A stretch of DNA of 64,000 nucleotides from positions 62,001 through 126,000 of the forward strand of contig JAJEHQ010000037.1 in the NCBI GenBank assembly GCA_022823625.1. Reading direction: 5' to 3'. The DNA is from Gammaproteobacteria bacterium (GTDB taxonomy: Bacteria > Pseudomonadota > Gammaproteobacteria > Arenicellales > JAJDZL01). The stretch's first letter is position 1, and every line of letters starts with the position of its first letter. Positions 27,249 through 36,593 of the stretch are shown here, piece after piece. Both the position numbers and the translations under genes were made by a program. The notes beneath the pieces are model-generated. The model ran no database searches. It saw nothing but the letters and a program-made list of their open reading frames with translations, and was not told where the DNA came from.

Positions 27249-28451
27249 ATGCAATTGTTCCCTGCTGGCTTGGGCGTAACACTGGCCATGATGTTCACCA
27301 TGGCTGTGGGAAGTTCCGCTATTCTCGCAGTTGCTGTGAGTGCGCCGGATTCTTTTCCAGATATTGGGATTAGCGATTCGTATGTCGGACTCTTTACTGG
27401 GTTTGTTTATTTTGTATCAATGTTCTTCGGGAGTTTTTGCACCCGCTTCATCACCCGGTATGGTCCAATTCGAATCTTGCAGATTTCTGCTATTGCTTCA
27501 ACGCTTGGGCTCTCATTTTTCACACTGGCCACTCCAACTGCGACAATACTGTGTGCAATTCTATTGGGTATTGCTTACGGTCCAATTAATCCATCACATG
27601 CGCCTGTTTTGCTCAGGGTCTCACATTCAGGCAATCGAGGCGTTTTCTTTTCTATTAAGCAATCCGGGGTGACGGTCGGCGGAGCGGCCGCGGCGGTCAT
27701 TGTGCCGTACATTGCTGTATTCTGGAACTGGCGGGCAGGTATTTTCGCCATTGCGTTAATGGGAATCATTTCAATTCTGATGTTGCAACCGATGCGAGCC
27801 GAGTATGATCGTGATCGTAGCAATACAAAGTTGACCTGGTCGTTTTCGCAATTAGTCCAACCAGTCATAGATGTTTTCAAGAATCCATTGCTTCGAGGAT
27901 TCGCATTAGTGGGATTTGTCTATGCAGGTGTACAGGTCAGCGTCGGCAGCTACTTTGTCGTATATCTGGTTACCCGGGAATTCAGTCTGGTAGACGCGGG
28001 AATCTGTTTCCTTTTTGTGAATATAGGCGGAGTGATTGGTCGCGTGGCATGGGGCGGGTTATCGGATAAATGGCTGACTCCCAAATACACATTGACGCTG
28101 ATTGGAGTTGTTTCAGCGGTTTCTCTTTGTGGAATGTATCTGGTCTCCGACAGTTGGAATGTTTTTCTACTCTACGTATTTTCTTTCGTGATTGGCGCAA
28201 GCACTCACGGATGGAACGGAATATTCCTGGCCGAAATTGCTGATCATGCACCGGCGGGTGAATCACACAATTGGACAGCCGGTGTACAGTTTGTCATATA
28301 TGCCGGTGTCGCGGTTATGCCGCCGCTTTTCGGTGGGATTATTCTTGCAACAGGTAATTACAGTATCGCTTTCTTTATGATTGCCGCCTTTACTCTTATT
28401 GCCAGTGCAGCATTGATTTGGCTATACCGCGTGTATCCTGGCTATCGCTGA
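27249..28451 (+). CDS. MFS transporter
   Basis: A 400-residue major facilitator with about twelve membrane helices. The loop 2-3 region is FCTRFITRYGPIRIL and the later counterpart is GRVAWGGLSDKWLTPK, the standard MFS loop motif. It likely moves an organic anion or amino-acid-like compound, but no specific subgroup is recognised. It follows the HAD gene by 58 bases and may be cotranscribed with it. Confidence 0.85.
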   Translation: MQLFPAGLGVTLAMMFTMAVGSSAILAVAVSAPDSFPDIGISDSYVGLFTGFVYFVSMFFGSFCTRFITRYGPIRILQISAIASTLGLSFFTLATPTATILCAILLGIAYGPINPSHAPVLLRVSHSGNRGVFFSIKQSGVTVGGAAAAVIVPYIAVFWNWRAGIFAIALMGIISILMLQPMRAEYDRDRSNTKLTWSFSQLVQPVIDVFKNPLLRGFALVGFVYAGVQVSVGSYFVVYLVTREFSLVDAGICFLFVNIGGVIGRVAWGGLSDKWLTPKYTLTLIGVVSAVSLCGMYLVSDSWNVFLLYVFSFVIGASTHGWNGIFLAEIADHAPAGESHNWTAGVQFVIYAGVAVMPPLFGGIILATGNYSIAFFMIAAFTLIASAALIWLYRVYPGYR

Positions 28452-28487
28452 TTTCAGTTAGATATTTCTGGAATTATTGCTCGAAGA

Positions 28488-29099
28488 TTACGATCCGTAG
28501 TTACTGGTGTAGGGAAGTTGATCGTATAGTTGTCTGACCCGGTCTTCGTTTTCAAGCAGAAGAGAAGTACTATCCCACAACCCCTTCCTCAGCGTATTCT
28601 TATGGTGTTCGGGCATATGCAACTCTGCTGACGCCTTAGCACTGGAGACTGTGGAGTTTTCAAGATTGACTGTCCAGATCAAGTTTACATCCTTCAGAGT
28701 CGCTGCCTGAAAAGCACGAATTCTCTCGCTGGATACAGTAACCGCTGGGATGCCGAGGGTAATGCAGTTTGATGCAAAGATTTCAGCAAATGATTCGCCT
28801 ACGATAGCGTCAATTCCCCATCTATTCAGAGATTGCGGTGCGTGCTCTCGGCTGGAGCCACAGCCAAAATTCTTGTTGACTAACAGGATCCTGGCATCTT
28901 GACAGCTCGGGTCGTTAAAGGGATGTGGCTTCTCTTTTAATTCAACATCAAAACGTTCGTCAAAAAATGGGTATTTACCAAGGTTGGTAAAGGTAATTTC
29001 TTTCAGAAAACGGGCTGGAATGATTCGGTCGGTATCAATATCATCGCCGGGTATGACGATTGCTTTCCCAGTAATCTGCACAATTTTGTTGTCCGACAT
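28488..29099 (-). CDS. leuD: 3-isopropylmalate dehydratase small subunit
   Basis: A 203-residue swivel subunit with DDIDTDRIIPARFLK at the start and the conserved NFGCGSSREHAP. It completes the LeuCD enzyme that isomerises 2-isopropylmalate to 3-isopropylmalate in leucine synthesis. The ATG at 29099 has AGGAGG ten bases before it; an upstream in-frame ATG overlapping leuC is less likely. No leuB follows; the downstream neighbour is the convergent MFS gene. Confidence 0.95.
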   Translation of the reverse strand: MSDNKIVQITGKAIVIPGDDIDTDRIIPARFLKEITFTNLGKYPFFDERFDVELKEKPHPFNDPSCQDARILLVNKNFGCGSSREHAPQSLNRWGIDAIVGESFAEIFASNCITLGIPAVTVSSERIRAFQAATLKDVNLIWTVNLENSTVSSAKASAELHMPEHHKNTLRKGLWDSTSLLLENEDRVRQLYDQLPYTSNYGS

Positions 29100-29109
29100 A
29101 CTTTTCCTC

Positions 29110-30516
29110 CTAGTGTGCAAAGCTCCGAACGTCAGTTACTTGACCATTGACTGCAGCCGCGGCGGCCATTTGCGGTGACATCAGTAGCGTTCTCCCATTT
29201 GGACTGCCTTGACGACCAATGAAATTTCGATTGCTGGTACTGGCGGAAATTTCATTACCTTCCAACCGGTCTGGATTCATCGCGAGGCACATGGAGCAGC
29301 CAGGTTCTCGCCATTCAAATCCAGCATCAATGAATACTTCATGTAATCCTTCACTTTCGGACTGTGTTGCAACTTGGCGGGAGCCTGGTACTACAATCGC
29401 CCGCACATGCCCCGGAACTTTCTGTCCTTTGGCAACAGTGGCTGCCGCTCGCAAGTCCTCAATGCGCGAGTTTGTACAACTGCCGATAAATACGACATCA
29501 ATTTTTACACCGTTCATCGATTGACCGGGTTTCAGGTTCATGTGTCGATAAGCTAGTTCTGCTGTCTGTCGTTCGCCATCGGGCAGTAATGTCGGATCTG
29601 GAAGCGATTCGTCAATTCCTACACTCTGTCCAGGATTGATTCCCCAGGTTACATGAGGGGCGACTTGCTCAGCGTTAATCTGAATTTCATCGTCATATCG
29701 GGCTTCCTGATCTGATTTGATTGTTTCCCAGTACTGGAGAGCCCGTGTCCAGGCCTCCCCGCTTGGTGCATACGGACGTCCTTCCAAGTACGCATAGGTT
29801 GTCGAGTCAGGGTTAACGTAACCAATTCTTGCGCCACCTTCAATTGACATATTACAGACTGTCATACGCTCTTCCATCGTCATCGCCTCGATGGTGGAAC
29901 CACAGTACTCATAGGCGTAGCCAATTCCGCCTTTCACACCAAGCTTCCGAATTACGTGCAGAATGACATCTTTAGCAAAAACGCCGGTTTGAAGGTTACC
30001 GTCAATTTGTACCTTTCTCACTTTGAGAGGGTCCATGCTCAAGCATTGGGTGGCTAGCACGTCACCGACTTGAGTGGTGCCAATGCCAAATGCCAGTGTC
30101 CCAAATGCACCATGTGTGGATGTATGAGAGTCGCCGCAAGCCACGGTCATACCTGGATGAACCATACCCTGTTCCGGGCCCATCACATGCACGATTCCCT
30201 GCTCAGCAGAGCCCACGCCAAAATACCGAATTTTGAACTCATCGGTATTGTCGTGCAGTGCTTGTGCCATGGCTTCCGCCTGTGCGTCGCGGTAGGGACG
30301 GGACTGATCAGTTGTCGGAATGATATGGTCGACAGTGGCTACCGTTCGGTCGGGAAACAGCACGGGCAGTCCTCTTTCACGAAGCATGTCGCAAGCCTGA
30401 GGGCTTGTAACTTCGTGAATCAGGTGCAGTCCGATAAACAGCTGGTGTTGACCGGTTTGCAATTGACACACCGTGTGCTTGTTCCAGATTTTGTTGTATA
30501 GCGTACCGACAGCCAT
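29110..30516 (-). CDS. leuC: 3-isopropylmalate dehydratase large subunit
   Basis: A 468-residue aconitase-family protein. The [4Fe-4S] ligand cysteines are in GSCTNSR and EPGCSMC, and [12 protein letters not shown] and [13 protein letters not shown] are intact. Starts [14 protein letters not shown] at an ATG with GAGGAG upstream, and is followed by leuD after ten bases. Standard length. Confidence 0.96.
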   Translation of the reverse strand: MAVGTLYNKIWNKHTVCQLQTGQHQLFIGLHLIHEVTSPQACDMLRERGLPVLFPDRTVATVDHIIPTTDQSRPYRDAQAEAMAQALHDNTDEFKIRYFGVGSAEQGIVHVMGPEQGMVHPGMTVACGDSHTSTHGAFGTLAFGIGTTQVGDVLATQCLSMDPLKVRKVQIDGNLQTGVFAKDVILHVIRKLGVKGGIGYAYEYCGSTIEAMTMEERMTVCNMSIEGGARIGYVNPDSTTYAYLEGRPYAPSGEAWTRALQYWETIKSDQEARYDDEIQINAEQVAPHVTWGINPGQSVGIDESLPDPTLLPDGERQTAELAYRHMNLKPGQSMNGVKIDVVFIGSCTNSRIEDLRAAATVAKGQKVPGHVRAIVVPGSRQVATQSESEGLHEVFIDAGFEWREPGCSMCLAMNPDRLEGNEISASTSNRNFIGRQGSPNGRTLLMSPQMAAAAAVNGQVTDVRSFAH

Positions 30517-30825
30517 GGGTTGCTCCTCAAATTGCCATTACATAAAGACAATACTGTTGCATATGCTTTATTTCGTAAAAACGCACATTTTACCCGACCA
30601 CAATGAATAATTTGACGAGGCTGTTTGAAGTGTTTCATTCAAGAAAATACACATTGTTGCATGATTGATCTTTGGTATTTCTTTTTGTGTGAGTAATGTT
30701 GGCAGAAGAAATCAACAGAATAATTGAAACAGTAACATTTAATGCTTAATAAACAAACAAATAAAGATGGATTATGGCAATACAATGTATGAATAAAAAC
30801 TCATGCTACTAGGAAAAAATATCTC

Positions 30826-30853
30826 TTGAAAAATTGCAACTCGGTATTATTCT
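30826..30853 (+). promoter_or_regulatory. Candidate sigma70 promoter of the small membrane peptide
   Basis: TTGAAA (30826-30831), 16-base spacer, TATTCT (30848-30853). It would give a leader of about 90 bases before the 28-codon gene. The rest of the leuC-to-30952 spacer (436 bases) is AT-rich and shows no gene. Confidence 0.35.
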
Positions 30854-30952
30854 ATACACAAGTCAAAGGACGAGTCACGAGCGATTCAGTTAATCGAAAT
30901 CAACTCGGAAATAGACGAGTTACTTACGAAACATATACGGAGGAAAACTTAG

Positions 30953-31039
30953 ATGTTTCAGAAAATTCATGATAGAGTTGGAATTGCCTTTATCGGTGCG
31001 GTGGCGGTAATTTTTATTATCGTGAACCTGGTCGGATAA
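30953..31039 (+). CDS. 28-residue single-span membrane peptide
   Basis: A short frame preceded by a strong ribosome site (GGAGG nine bases before the ATG). The product starts MFQKIHDRVG, continues with a hydrophobic stretch of about 16 residues rich in Ile, Val and Ala, and ends NLVG. The positive residues at the N side suggest insertion with the N-terminus in the cytosol. I do not recognise the family. It is followed 52 bases later by a DUF1127 gene in the same orientation, and both precede one terminator at 31464, so they may share a transcript. Short length means the call rests on the ribosome site and composition. Confidence 0.6.
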   Translation: MFQKIHDRVGIAFIGAVAVIFIIVNLVG

Positions 31040-31091
31040 ACGGCTGGAAGCAAAATTATTTTTAACTGATGACTTTTATTGTTTATTTTGG

Positions 31092-31424
31092 GTGAACAAA
31101 GTGACCAATCTTAATCAAAATACAATTGATATCCGTCCATATCAACGGGCGAAAAGGTACATAATTATCGGGAATGCAATTGGCCGAGTCCTAACACAAT
31201 TAAATGAAGCTAGAATTCGACGCCAAACCATTCGAGAGCTCCAGGGATTGACTGATGCTCAGCTTGAAGACATCGGTATTCCGAGATACGAAATTCGACG
31301 TGCGGTAAATGCTAGACTAATCCGCAGTGCGAATACTGAACAGGGAAGGAATACTCGACCGCAAAGGCAGTCGAATTCCAGCCAGATTAGGTCTGCAAAT
31401 TATGAGAGGAAGTTAGCAGCCTAA
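31092..31424 (+). CDS. DUF1127 small basic protein
   Basis: A 110-residue protein whose middle part (about residues 43-75) is a DUF1127/YjiS domain: RQTIRELQGLTDAQLEDIGIPRYEIRRAV. The C-terminal tail is rich in Arg, Asn and Gln. Some DUF1127 proteins bind RNA and influence RNA turnover or phosphate/stress responses; the role here is not known. Start is GTG at 31092 or GTG at 31101; neither has a strong ribosome site. Confidence 0.8.
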   Translation: MNKVTNLNQNTIDIRPYQRAKRYIIIGNAIGRVLTQLNEARIRRQTIRELQGLTDAQLEDIGIPRYEIRRAVNARLIRSANTEQGRNTRPQRQSNSSQIRSANYERKLAA

Positions 31425-31463
31425 CGAAAGAATTGATCTAGTAGCTTTATCCTCCTACGATTT

Positions 31464-31492
31464 GGCCGTCAGCAATGGCGGCCTATTTTTTT
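31464..31492 (+). terminator. Rho-independent terminator after DUF1127
   Basis: Eight-pair stem GGCCGTCA / TGGCGGCC with one G-U pair, closed by a GCAA tetraloop, then TATTTTTTT. It lies 40 bases after the DUF1127 stop. Confidence 0.9.
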
Positions 31493-31958
31493 GAACGGAA
31501 AAATCGATCAGATCCCCACAAGAATTCGTTTTGAAGTTTCATTTGTTCTAAACGAAAAATTTCCACTACTTTTTAACTCTGTCCTCCCTGCGACAGAGTA
31601 CTTTTCATTGACTTGCGCGTTTTTGACGTGTGCAGACCATCAAACGCTTTCGCTTCAACAATCGCGTTTTTGTTGTTGAAAAACTATTCTGAATTAATTT
31701 CGGGTTTTTTCGGAATTATTCCAAAACCCTCTCTATCCTGTCTCCCGTGGCATGTTGGACTGCCCGACCATCTATTTATGATCGATCAGTATTCACAAAC
31801 ACGCCAACCAGACACACAACTAGTCGGTGATGGGATTTCGATGTGAACGGTAACGAAACTCATTCACCTCGCTAGAAGTGTGAATCAACAAAAACGCTGA
31901 CAATCATCAGAGTCAATATGAACGTCAGGCATAAAAGTAAAACACAAGGGAGGTACAA
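31493..31958. repeat. Gene-free spacer with two hairpins
   Basis: No gene is supported in these 466 bases; open frames here lack ribosome sites. Two inverted repeats are seen: ACTCTGTC-N8-GACAGAGT (31576-31599) and a longer hairpin GGGTTTT...AAAACCC with an inner GGAA/TTCC (31702-31729). The Rpn nuclease promoter must lie in the right part. Confidence 0.4.
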
Positions 31959-33008
31959 GTGTCTGGAAGTTCAGACGAAAACACACCAACGAAAAAGAGT
32001 ATCCGCGCGAATGTCCACACAGATTACTTCGAAATTCGGTTTCAAACTCAGGAACAGTTCAAATCGATCTTTAAACTCGCTTTCTCAGAGCGGATACTGT
32101 CATATTTTGATCTTGACACGATTCAGCCTGAAAGTACTCATTGGGTGAGGACGGAGCCAGAACGACTCAGTGAGCGTAGAGCTGACCTGGTTTTGTCAGT
32201 TGTACTCAAATCTGGTGATGAAGCTAATGTCGTCATCATCGTTGAGCATAAAAGCACTCCCGACCAGGGACTGATGGAGCAGTTGAATCGCTATCACGCC
32301 ATTTGTTCTGAACAGGGCAACAAGTTCATCATGCCGGTTGTAGTGTATCACGGGAAGCAACGTAGCTATCCAAAATCATGGGAGAGCTATCATGACTATT
32401 TGAAAACAATCTATCCTCCAGAATTGATCAATCTTTGTGCCAGTAGCATACAGAATTTTAAGCCAATAGTGGTTAACTTACGCGACCAGGCGACTTACAA
32501 GAGACTGTCATCTTTACCATTAGCAACCGGCCTGTCGCTGAAATTGATGGCAGAGGTTTGGGAAGCGAGCCTGGAGACATTTACCGAACTCACAAATAGT
32601 GCGATGGCACTGCAAAGTCAAGAGCGCTTCGAACTGATCACCCAGTCAGGTCTCTACTTGAGAGGTGCACGTTCGGAATCATTTACAATGAATGAAATCA
32701 AGAAAGTTGTTGAAGATAGAAATGTAGGAGACGAAATTGTGGAAAAGATCAAGAAAGAGTGGCTCTGGATCACAGAGCCCGGCACCGTAGGCGGCGCTTA
32801 CTATCAAGGTCGCAACGAAGGACAAATTGAAGGTCGGCAGGAGGGTTGGCAGGAAGGTGTGAAAGAAGGTCGGGAGGAAGGTGTGAAAGAAGGTCGGGAA
32901 GAGAAGAGTTATGAGGTTGCAACGAAAATGATTGCAGATGGAATGACTACTCAAAAAATCAGCGAAATTACAGGATTAAGCATCGCTCAGATCAATGCGT
33001 TGCGCTAA
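31959..33008 (+). CDS. Rpn-family PD-(D/E)XK nuclease / putative transposase
   Basis: A 349-residue protein of the recombination-promoting nuclease (RpnA, PDDEXK-type) family. The catalytic core is Asp76 in ERRADLVLS, and Glu96-x-Lys98 in IIVEHKST, followed by EQLNRYH. The middle holds YHGKQRSYPKSW typical of these proteins. A low-complexity segment near residues 286-317 repeats the unit EG(R/V)xEG, including an exact 24-base tandem repeat of GAAGGTGTGAAAGAAGGTCG type, before a small C-terminal helix-turn-helix-like end (MTTQKISEITGLSIAQINAL). GTG start with GGGAGG. Some Rpn proteins act in phage defence or recombination. A broken copy of its 3' end lies at 33735-34136. Confidence 0.8.
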   Translation: MSGSSDENTPTKKSIRANVHTDYFEIRFQTQEQFKSIFKLAFSERILSYFDLDTIQPESTHWVRTEPERLSERRADLVLSVVLKSGDEANVVIIVEHKSTPDQGLMEQLNRYHAICSEQGNKFIMPVVVYHGKQRSYPKSWESYHDYLKTIYPPELINLCASSIQNFKPIVVNLRDQATYKRLSSLPLATGLSLKLMAEVWEASLETFTELTNSAMALQSQERFELITQSGLYLRGARSESFTMNEIKKVVEDRNVGDEIVEKIKKEWLWITEPGTVGGAYYQGRNEGQIEGRQEGWQEGVKEGREEGVKEGREEKSYEVATKMIADGMTTQKISEITGLSIAQINALR

Positions 33009-33149
33009 TCTCAAGGAATCATCTGCAGATTATTTTTCTGTCTGAATCAATTTTCTTCAAACTGCTGAAAAAGAGTAGGAACCCCGCTGACCTTCTGAGC
33101 ACAGCTACAAGCTACAGGCAATTCATTCGTCTGAGCGGGTCAGCCTAAG

Positions 33150-33493
33150 TGGAGCTGGATGCGCCGAAGATCTTTGAGGCGAAAGGTAGGGACGGTCTGT
33201 ATGGGATGATAATATCTTTACCTGGGATACCGCGGCTGAGATTGTGTCTCACTAACAGGTTCGTTCTGTGGCAGACTGAGCAGACTGTTCGCATCAACTA
33301 GCATGATTTTAAGATTCGTCCAATGTTTCACTGGACGCCGCACAGGGTGCGTGCGCAAATTACAATTTCATTCATGACGCTGATGTGTATGCGTCATCTA
33401 CAGTATCGCATCGGACTTCAGCAGGTGCGATTGTCGGTGGAGACCATCCAGCGGGCATTGTTGGCAGCCAATTACGCCAACATAAGGGAGTAG
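33150..33493 (+). pseudogene. IS4/IS1634-type transposase remnant
   Basis: Decayed transposase C-terminus with frameshifts and stops. One frame from 33269 reads WQTEQTVRIN, stop, then HDFKIRPMFHWTPHRVRAQI and MRHLQYRIGLQQVRLSVETI before a double stop. The WQxExxFRxxKHDLKIRPxFHWTPxRVxAH pattern is typical of IS1634/IS4-type DDE transposases. An upstream frame holds AKGRDGLYG and EIVSH, which belong to the same family end. No terminal inverted repeats were identified. Confidence 0.72.
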
Positions 33494-33734
33494 TAGAGTG
33501 GCGGAAAAATTGCCGTTCCGATGTAGCTTAGTGGGACTAGAAGAAAACTGTATCGTGCGATGGCTATCGTGTGCGAAGACAGGGTCGATCATACCGCAGG
33601 AAGGCTAACTCATCGAGCGGACTTCAGCTGGGAAAATATGACAGCCATGTAGTACCTAATTTCCAATGGACATTCTATGAAATCAACTGGATAACTGCGA
33701 TATACCGTCGAAATCAGATTGGGTGGCAGCAATT

Positions 33735-34136
33735 TGGAATCAATTACAATAAATGGAGATTAAGAAAGTTGTTGAAGATTAAATTGCAGGAGACTAGGTT
33801 GTGGTAAAAATCAAGAAAGAGTGGCTCTGGATTACAGATCCTGGCACTGTAGGTGAGGCTTACCAAAAAGGTCTGAAAGATGGACGAATTAAAGCCCGGC
33901 AAGAGGCCCGGCAGGAAGGTCAGCAACAGATGAGTTATGAAATTGCTGCGAAAATGATTGCAGATGGAATGACTACTCAGAAAATCAGCGATTTTACAGG
34001 GTTAAGCATCGCTCAGATTGATGCGCTGCGCCAAATTCAAGAAATCATCCGCAGGTTTTTTCTGTCTGATTCAATATTCTTCAATCTTGCTCGACAGAAA
34101 TTTGGATTGAGTACTGAGAAAAATGATGCGCTGTAA
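33735..34136 (+). pseudogene. Broken second copy of the Rpn nuclease 3' end
   Basis: The stretch from about 33735 matches 32680-33060 at nucleotide level, including the KKEWLWITxPGTVG segment, the MTTQKIS...GLSIAQIxALR end, and about 50 bases beyond the first copy's stop. The frame is broken by a stop after VVED and a shift just before 33801; from there it is open for 111 codons because the first copy's TAA is CAA here. The EG-repeat segment is shorter and diverged (ARQEARQEGQQQ). It has no nuclease core. The transposase remnant lies between the two copies. Confidence 0.78.
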
Positions 34137-34239
34137 GAACTGACGGACGATACAGTAGGTAACGAATTCGCAAGATTCGACGCAACTCCTGCCATCATGA
34201 AAATGATCAGGAGACTATCCACAACTGCTGAATTTTGTA

Positions 34240-34260
34240 GGTGTTCGCCGTGCGAACACC
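34240..34260. terminator. Perfect 9-bp hairpin, possible terminator
   Basis: GGTGTTCGC-CGT-GCGAACACC followed by CCAATTTTTATAAATTTTT. The stem is strong and the tail is T-rich though interrupted. It would stop transcripts leaving the nuclease remnant. Confidence 0.55.
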
Positions 34261-34667
34261 CCAATTTTTATAAATTTTTCGCTAAAACTGTAGTTCAGCG
34301 ACATTCCAATCAATGCGGTCAAATACGAGTCAGACGCATCGAAAACTTGAACGATTTCATCGAAAACACCGACTGACACAATCACCCGAAACGGAGGAAT
34401 TGACCTTGATTCCCCACGAACAATTGAATCTGAAGGTGTCCCGCATTAAAAATCTTACTGCCTCCACTGCTTCTGAATTTGCCCCTTTTTACAACTCGAA
34501 GTGTTCGCTGTAGAGCATAGGTTCCAGCTACAAGTCCGACAAAAATAGTGTCGTTCATATATGCTATATTTCACTTTTCTACGAGATGCTAAGTCAACTT
34601 TTGTGATTTGGGTTTTGAATCCCGCTGTGAATTAGGTAGATATCATTTTTCAATAGGTACAAAGCGT
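34261..34667. other. Gene-free spacer before the HpaB-type gene
   Basis: These 407 bases hold one open frame of 66 codons (34313-34513) without ribosome site or recognisable family. The AT-rich block around 34555-34575 (CATATATGCTATATTTCA) may contain the operon promoter. Nothing else was seen. Confidence 0.35.
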
Positions 34668-36119
34668 ATGTTACGAACGGGACAGGAGTATAGAGAGTCC
34701 TTACGAGATGGACGAGTTGTCTGGATGGAAGGACAGCGCGTAGATGATGTAGCAAATCATCCAGCGTTCAAACCACTGGTCGATGTACGCGCCACCATAT
34801 TTGATATGCCACATCGTGAAAAGTATCGAGACCTTCTGAGCTACACCGACGATCAGGGAGAAAGTTTTGCCGAACTTCTGAAGATGCCTTATGTGCGCGA
34901 AGACTGGTACAAACGTCGACGAGGTGTTGATGCAGTACTGAACGAAATCGGTGGTGTGGTGACTCGCGTCGGTGATGAAACGGTCGGTGAGATGTGGTCG
35001 CTTTATGATGGTAGCGATGTACTGGCTGAAATCGATCCTCAGTTTGCTGAAAACATCAAGAATCACATCGACCGCGTAATTCGGGAAGATGTGTTTCACG
35101 TTTCTGCCAACACGGACCCCAAAGGGGACCGTTCCAAGCGTCCACAGGATCAGGATCCGGACATGCTGCTTCACGTGGTGAAAGAAACTGATGCGGGAAT
35201 TGTGGTTCGCGGAGCGAAATATGAAACTGCATCGGCGTATGCAGAGCAGGCCTTCGTTAAACCCACAATTGCGAACTGGGGCGATCAGAAGCTATCAGAC
35301 TATGCGGTGGGTGCGATCGTGCCGATGAATGCTGAAGGACTCATTCATATTTGTCGCACCGGTTTTGTCGGCAGAGGGGCGAGCGAAGACTATCCCCTTG
35401 CAAACCGATTTGATGAAATTGACAGCATGATGATTTTCAATAACGTGCTGATTCCCTGGGAAGATGTTCTGTTCTACCAGCATACGCGGGCGGCGACTTT
35501 TATTCGCGCGACACTGCATCGATACAGTGCGTTTGCATTTGTTCAGAGAATCCAAAAAACTGCGGACATGCTGATTGGAACTGCACTGTTGAATGTCCGT
35601 CAAACTGGCCTTGACAAGCAGCAGGCGGTTCGAGAGAAAATTGCTCAATTGGTCTGCTATCGCGAAGGCATCAATGCACACCTCACTGCGGCGATTGCCG
35701 AGGCTCAAGTCAGCCCCAAAGGACTGCTTATGCCAAACCCATCTTTACTGTATACAGGGCGCGTTTTAGCTTGCACTCAGTTACCTCACATGATGCACCT
35801 GGCACGAGAGTTGTGCGGTGGTCAGATTTGTCTCACACCGGACCTCTCCAGTTTTAATTCTGAAGAAATTAAGTTCTGGCTGGAAAAGTATTACTCCATT
35901 AACGATGAGTGGCAATTCGAAGACCGTCGCAGATTGCTGGCATTGGCTCGTGATTTGTTAAATTCGGATTATGCCGGGCATAAACTGACATTTCAACTGT
36001 TTGCACAGTCACCGCCATTTGCCCACCTTAATGCTGTTTATATGAATCACGACTTTTCCGATAGTTTGGAGTTCGTAAAAAAGGCTGCTGGACTTTCAGA
36101 CAATATCAAGCTTGATTAG
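34668..36119 (+). CDS. HpaB-type flavin-dependent monooxygenase
   Basis: A 483-residue member of the 4-hydroxyphenylacetate 3-monooxygenase (HpaB/PvcC) family. It begins MLRTGQEYRESLRDGRVVW and contains MPHREKYRDLL, SVxAxTDPKGDRSKRP-like VSANTDPKGDRSKRP, and the flavin-contact region near ALxRYSAFAF. These enzymes hydroxylate phenolic or related rings with reduced FAD from a partner reductase (HpaC); no reductase is seen nearby. The ATG at 34668 fits the family start better than the upstream TTG frame. It leads RidA, a class III aminotransferase and a TMADH-like enzyme on the same strand, suggesting a substrate with both an aromatic or heterocyclic ring and an amine group. Confidence 0.85.
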   Translation: MLRTGQEYRESLRDGRVVWMEGQRVDDVANHPAFKPLVDVRATIFDMPHREKYRDLLSYTDDQGESFAELLKMPYVREDWYKRRRGVDAVLNEIGGVVTRVGDETVGEMWSLYDGSDVLAEIDPQFAENIKNHIDRVIREDVFHVSANTDPKGDRSKRPQDQDPDMLLHVVKETDAGIVVRGAKYETASAYAEQAFVKPTIANWGDQKLSDYAVGAIVPMNAEGLIHICRTGFVGRGASEDYPLANRFDEIDSMMIFNNVLIPWEDVLFYQHTRAATFIRATLHRYSAFAFVQRIQKTADMLIGTALLNVRQTGLDKQQAVREKIAQLVCYREGINAHLTAAIAEAQVSPKGLLMPNPSLLYTGRVLACTQLPHMMHLARELCGGQICLTPDLSSFNSEEIKFWLEKYYSINDEWQFEDRRRLLALARDLLNSDYAGHKLTFQLFAQSPPFAHLNAVYMNHDFSDSLEFVKKAAGLSDNIKLD

Positions 36120-36135
36120 CAGATCGAATAAGACC

Positions 36136-36549
36136 ATGGCTGAACATATCAGATTACGAAAATTTAACACCAAAGACACGTATCCTGATCAGAATCTGGA
36201 CAACGACTTTTGTCAGGTGGTGCGAGCTGGCAATATGATTTTTGTCAGAGGTCAGGTGGGTAGTGATTTTGAAGGAAACGTAGTTGGCATTGGTGATCCA
36301 GCAGCTCAGACCGATCAGGCCATGAGTAATGTTGATCAATTACTCCGAGAGGCAGGCTCGAAATTAGGAGACATTTGTAAAATTACAGTGTTTATTACAG
36401 ATCGGGCTTATCGCGAGCCAGTTTACAGGCAGATTGGCAAATGGCTAAAAGGTGTTTATCCGGTATCGACCGGCTTGATTGTCCAGGGTTTAGCCAAACC
36501 CGAATGGTTGATGGAAATTGAGGTTATCGCCGTCACTACTGATGACTGA
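36136..36549 (+). CDS. RidA/YjgF-family protein
   Basis: A 137-residue member of the RidA family, with NMIFVRGQVGSDFEGN, QAMSNVDQLLREAGSKLGDICKITVFITD and WLMEIEVIAV. RidA proteins hydrolyse reactive enamines/imines; catabolic members often sit beside oxidases or aminotransferases that release such intermediates. Here it follows the HpaB-type gene by 16 bases and precedes an aminotransferase by 44 bases, which fits that role. The invariant substrate-binding Arg of the canonical RidA is not clearly at its usual place, so it may belong to a subgroup with different chemistry. Confidence 0.85.
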   Translation: MAEHIRLRKFNTKDTYPDQNLDNDFCQVVRAGNMIFVRGQVGSDFEGNVVGIGDPAAQTDQAMSNVDQLLREAGSKLGDICKITVFITDRAYREPVYRQIGKWLKGVYPVSTGLIVQGLAKPEWLMEIEVIAVTTDD

Positions 36550-36593
36550 GGCGATTCAGGTAGTACATAAAATTTAGAAGGAGATGTTCAAAA

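Noticed and set aside
30070-30501. 143-codon plus-strand frame opposite leuC
   Set aside because: Shadow of leuC with Cys/His-rich composition from antisense reading; not a zinc protein.
31491-31846. Two short plus-strand frames after the DUF1127 terminator
   Set aside because: No ribosome sites, compositions typical of non-coding AT-rich DNA, and they run across hairpins.
32812-32908. CRISPR-like direct repeats
   Set aside because: The repeats are in-frame EG-rich codons inside the Rpn gene without unique spacers.
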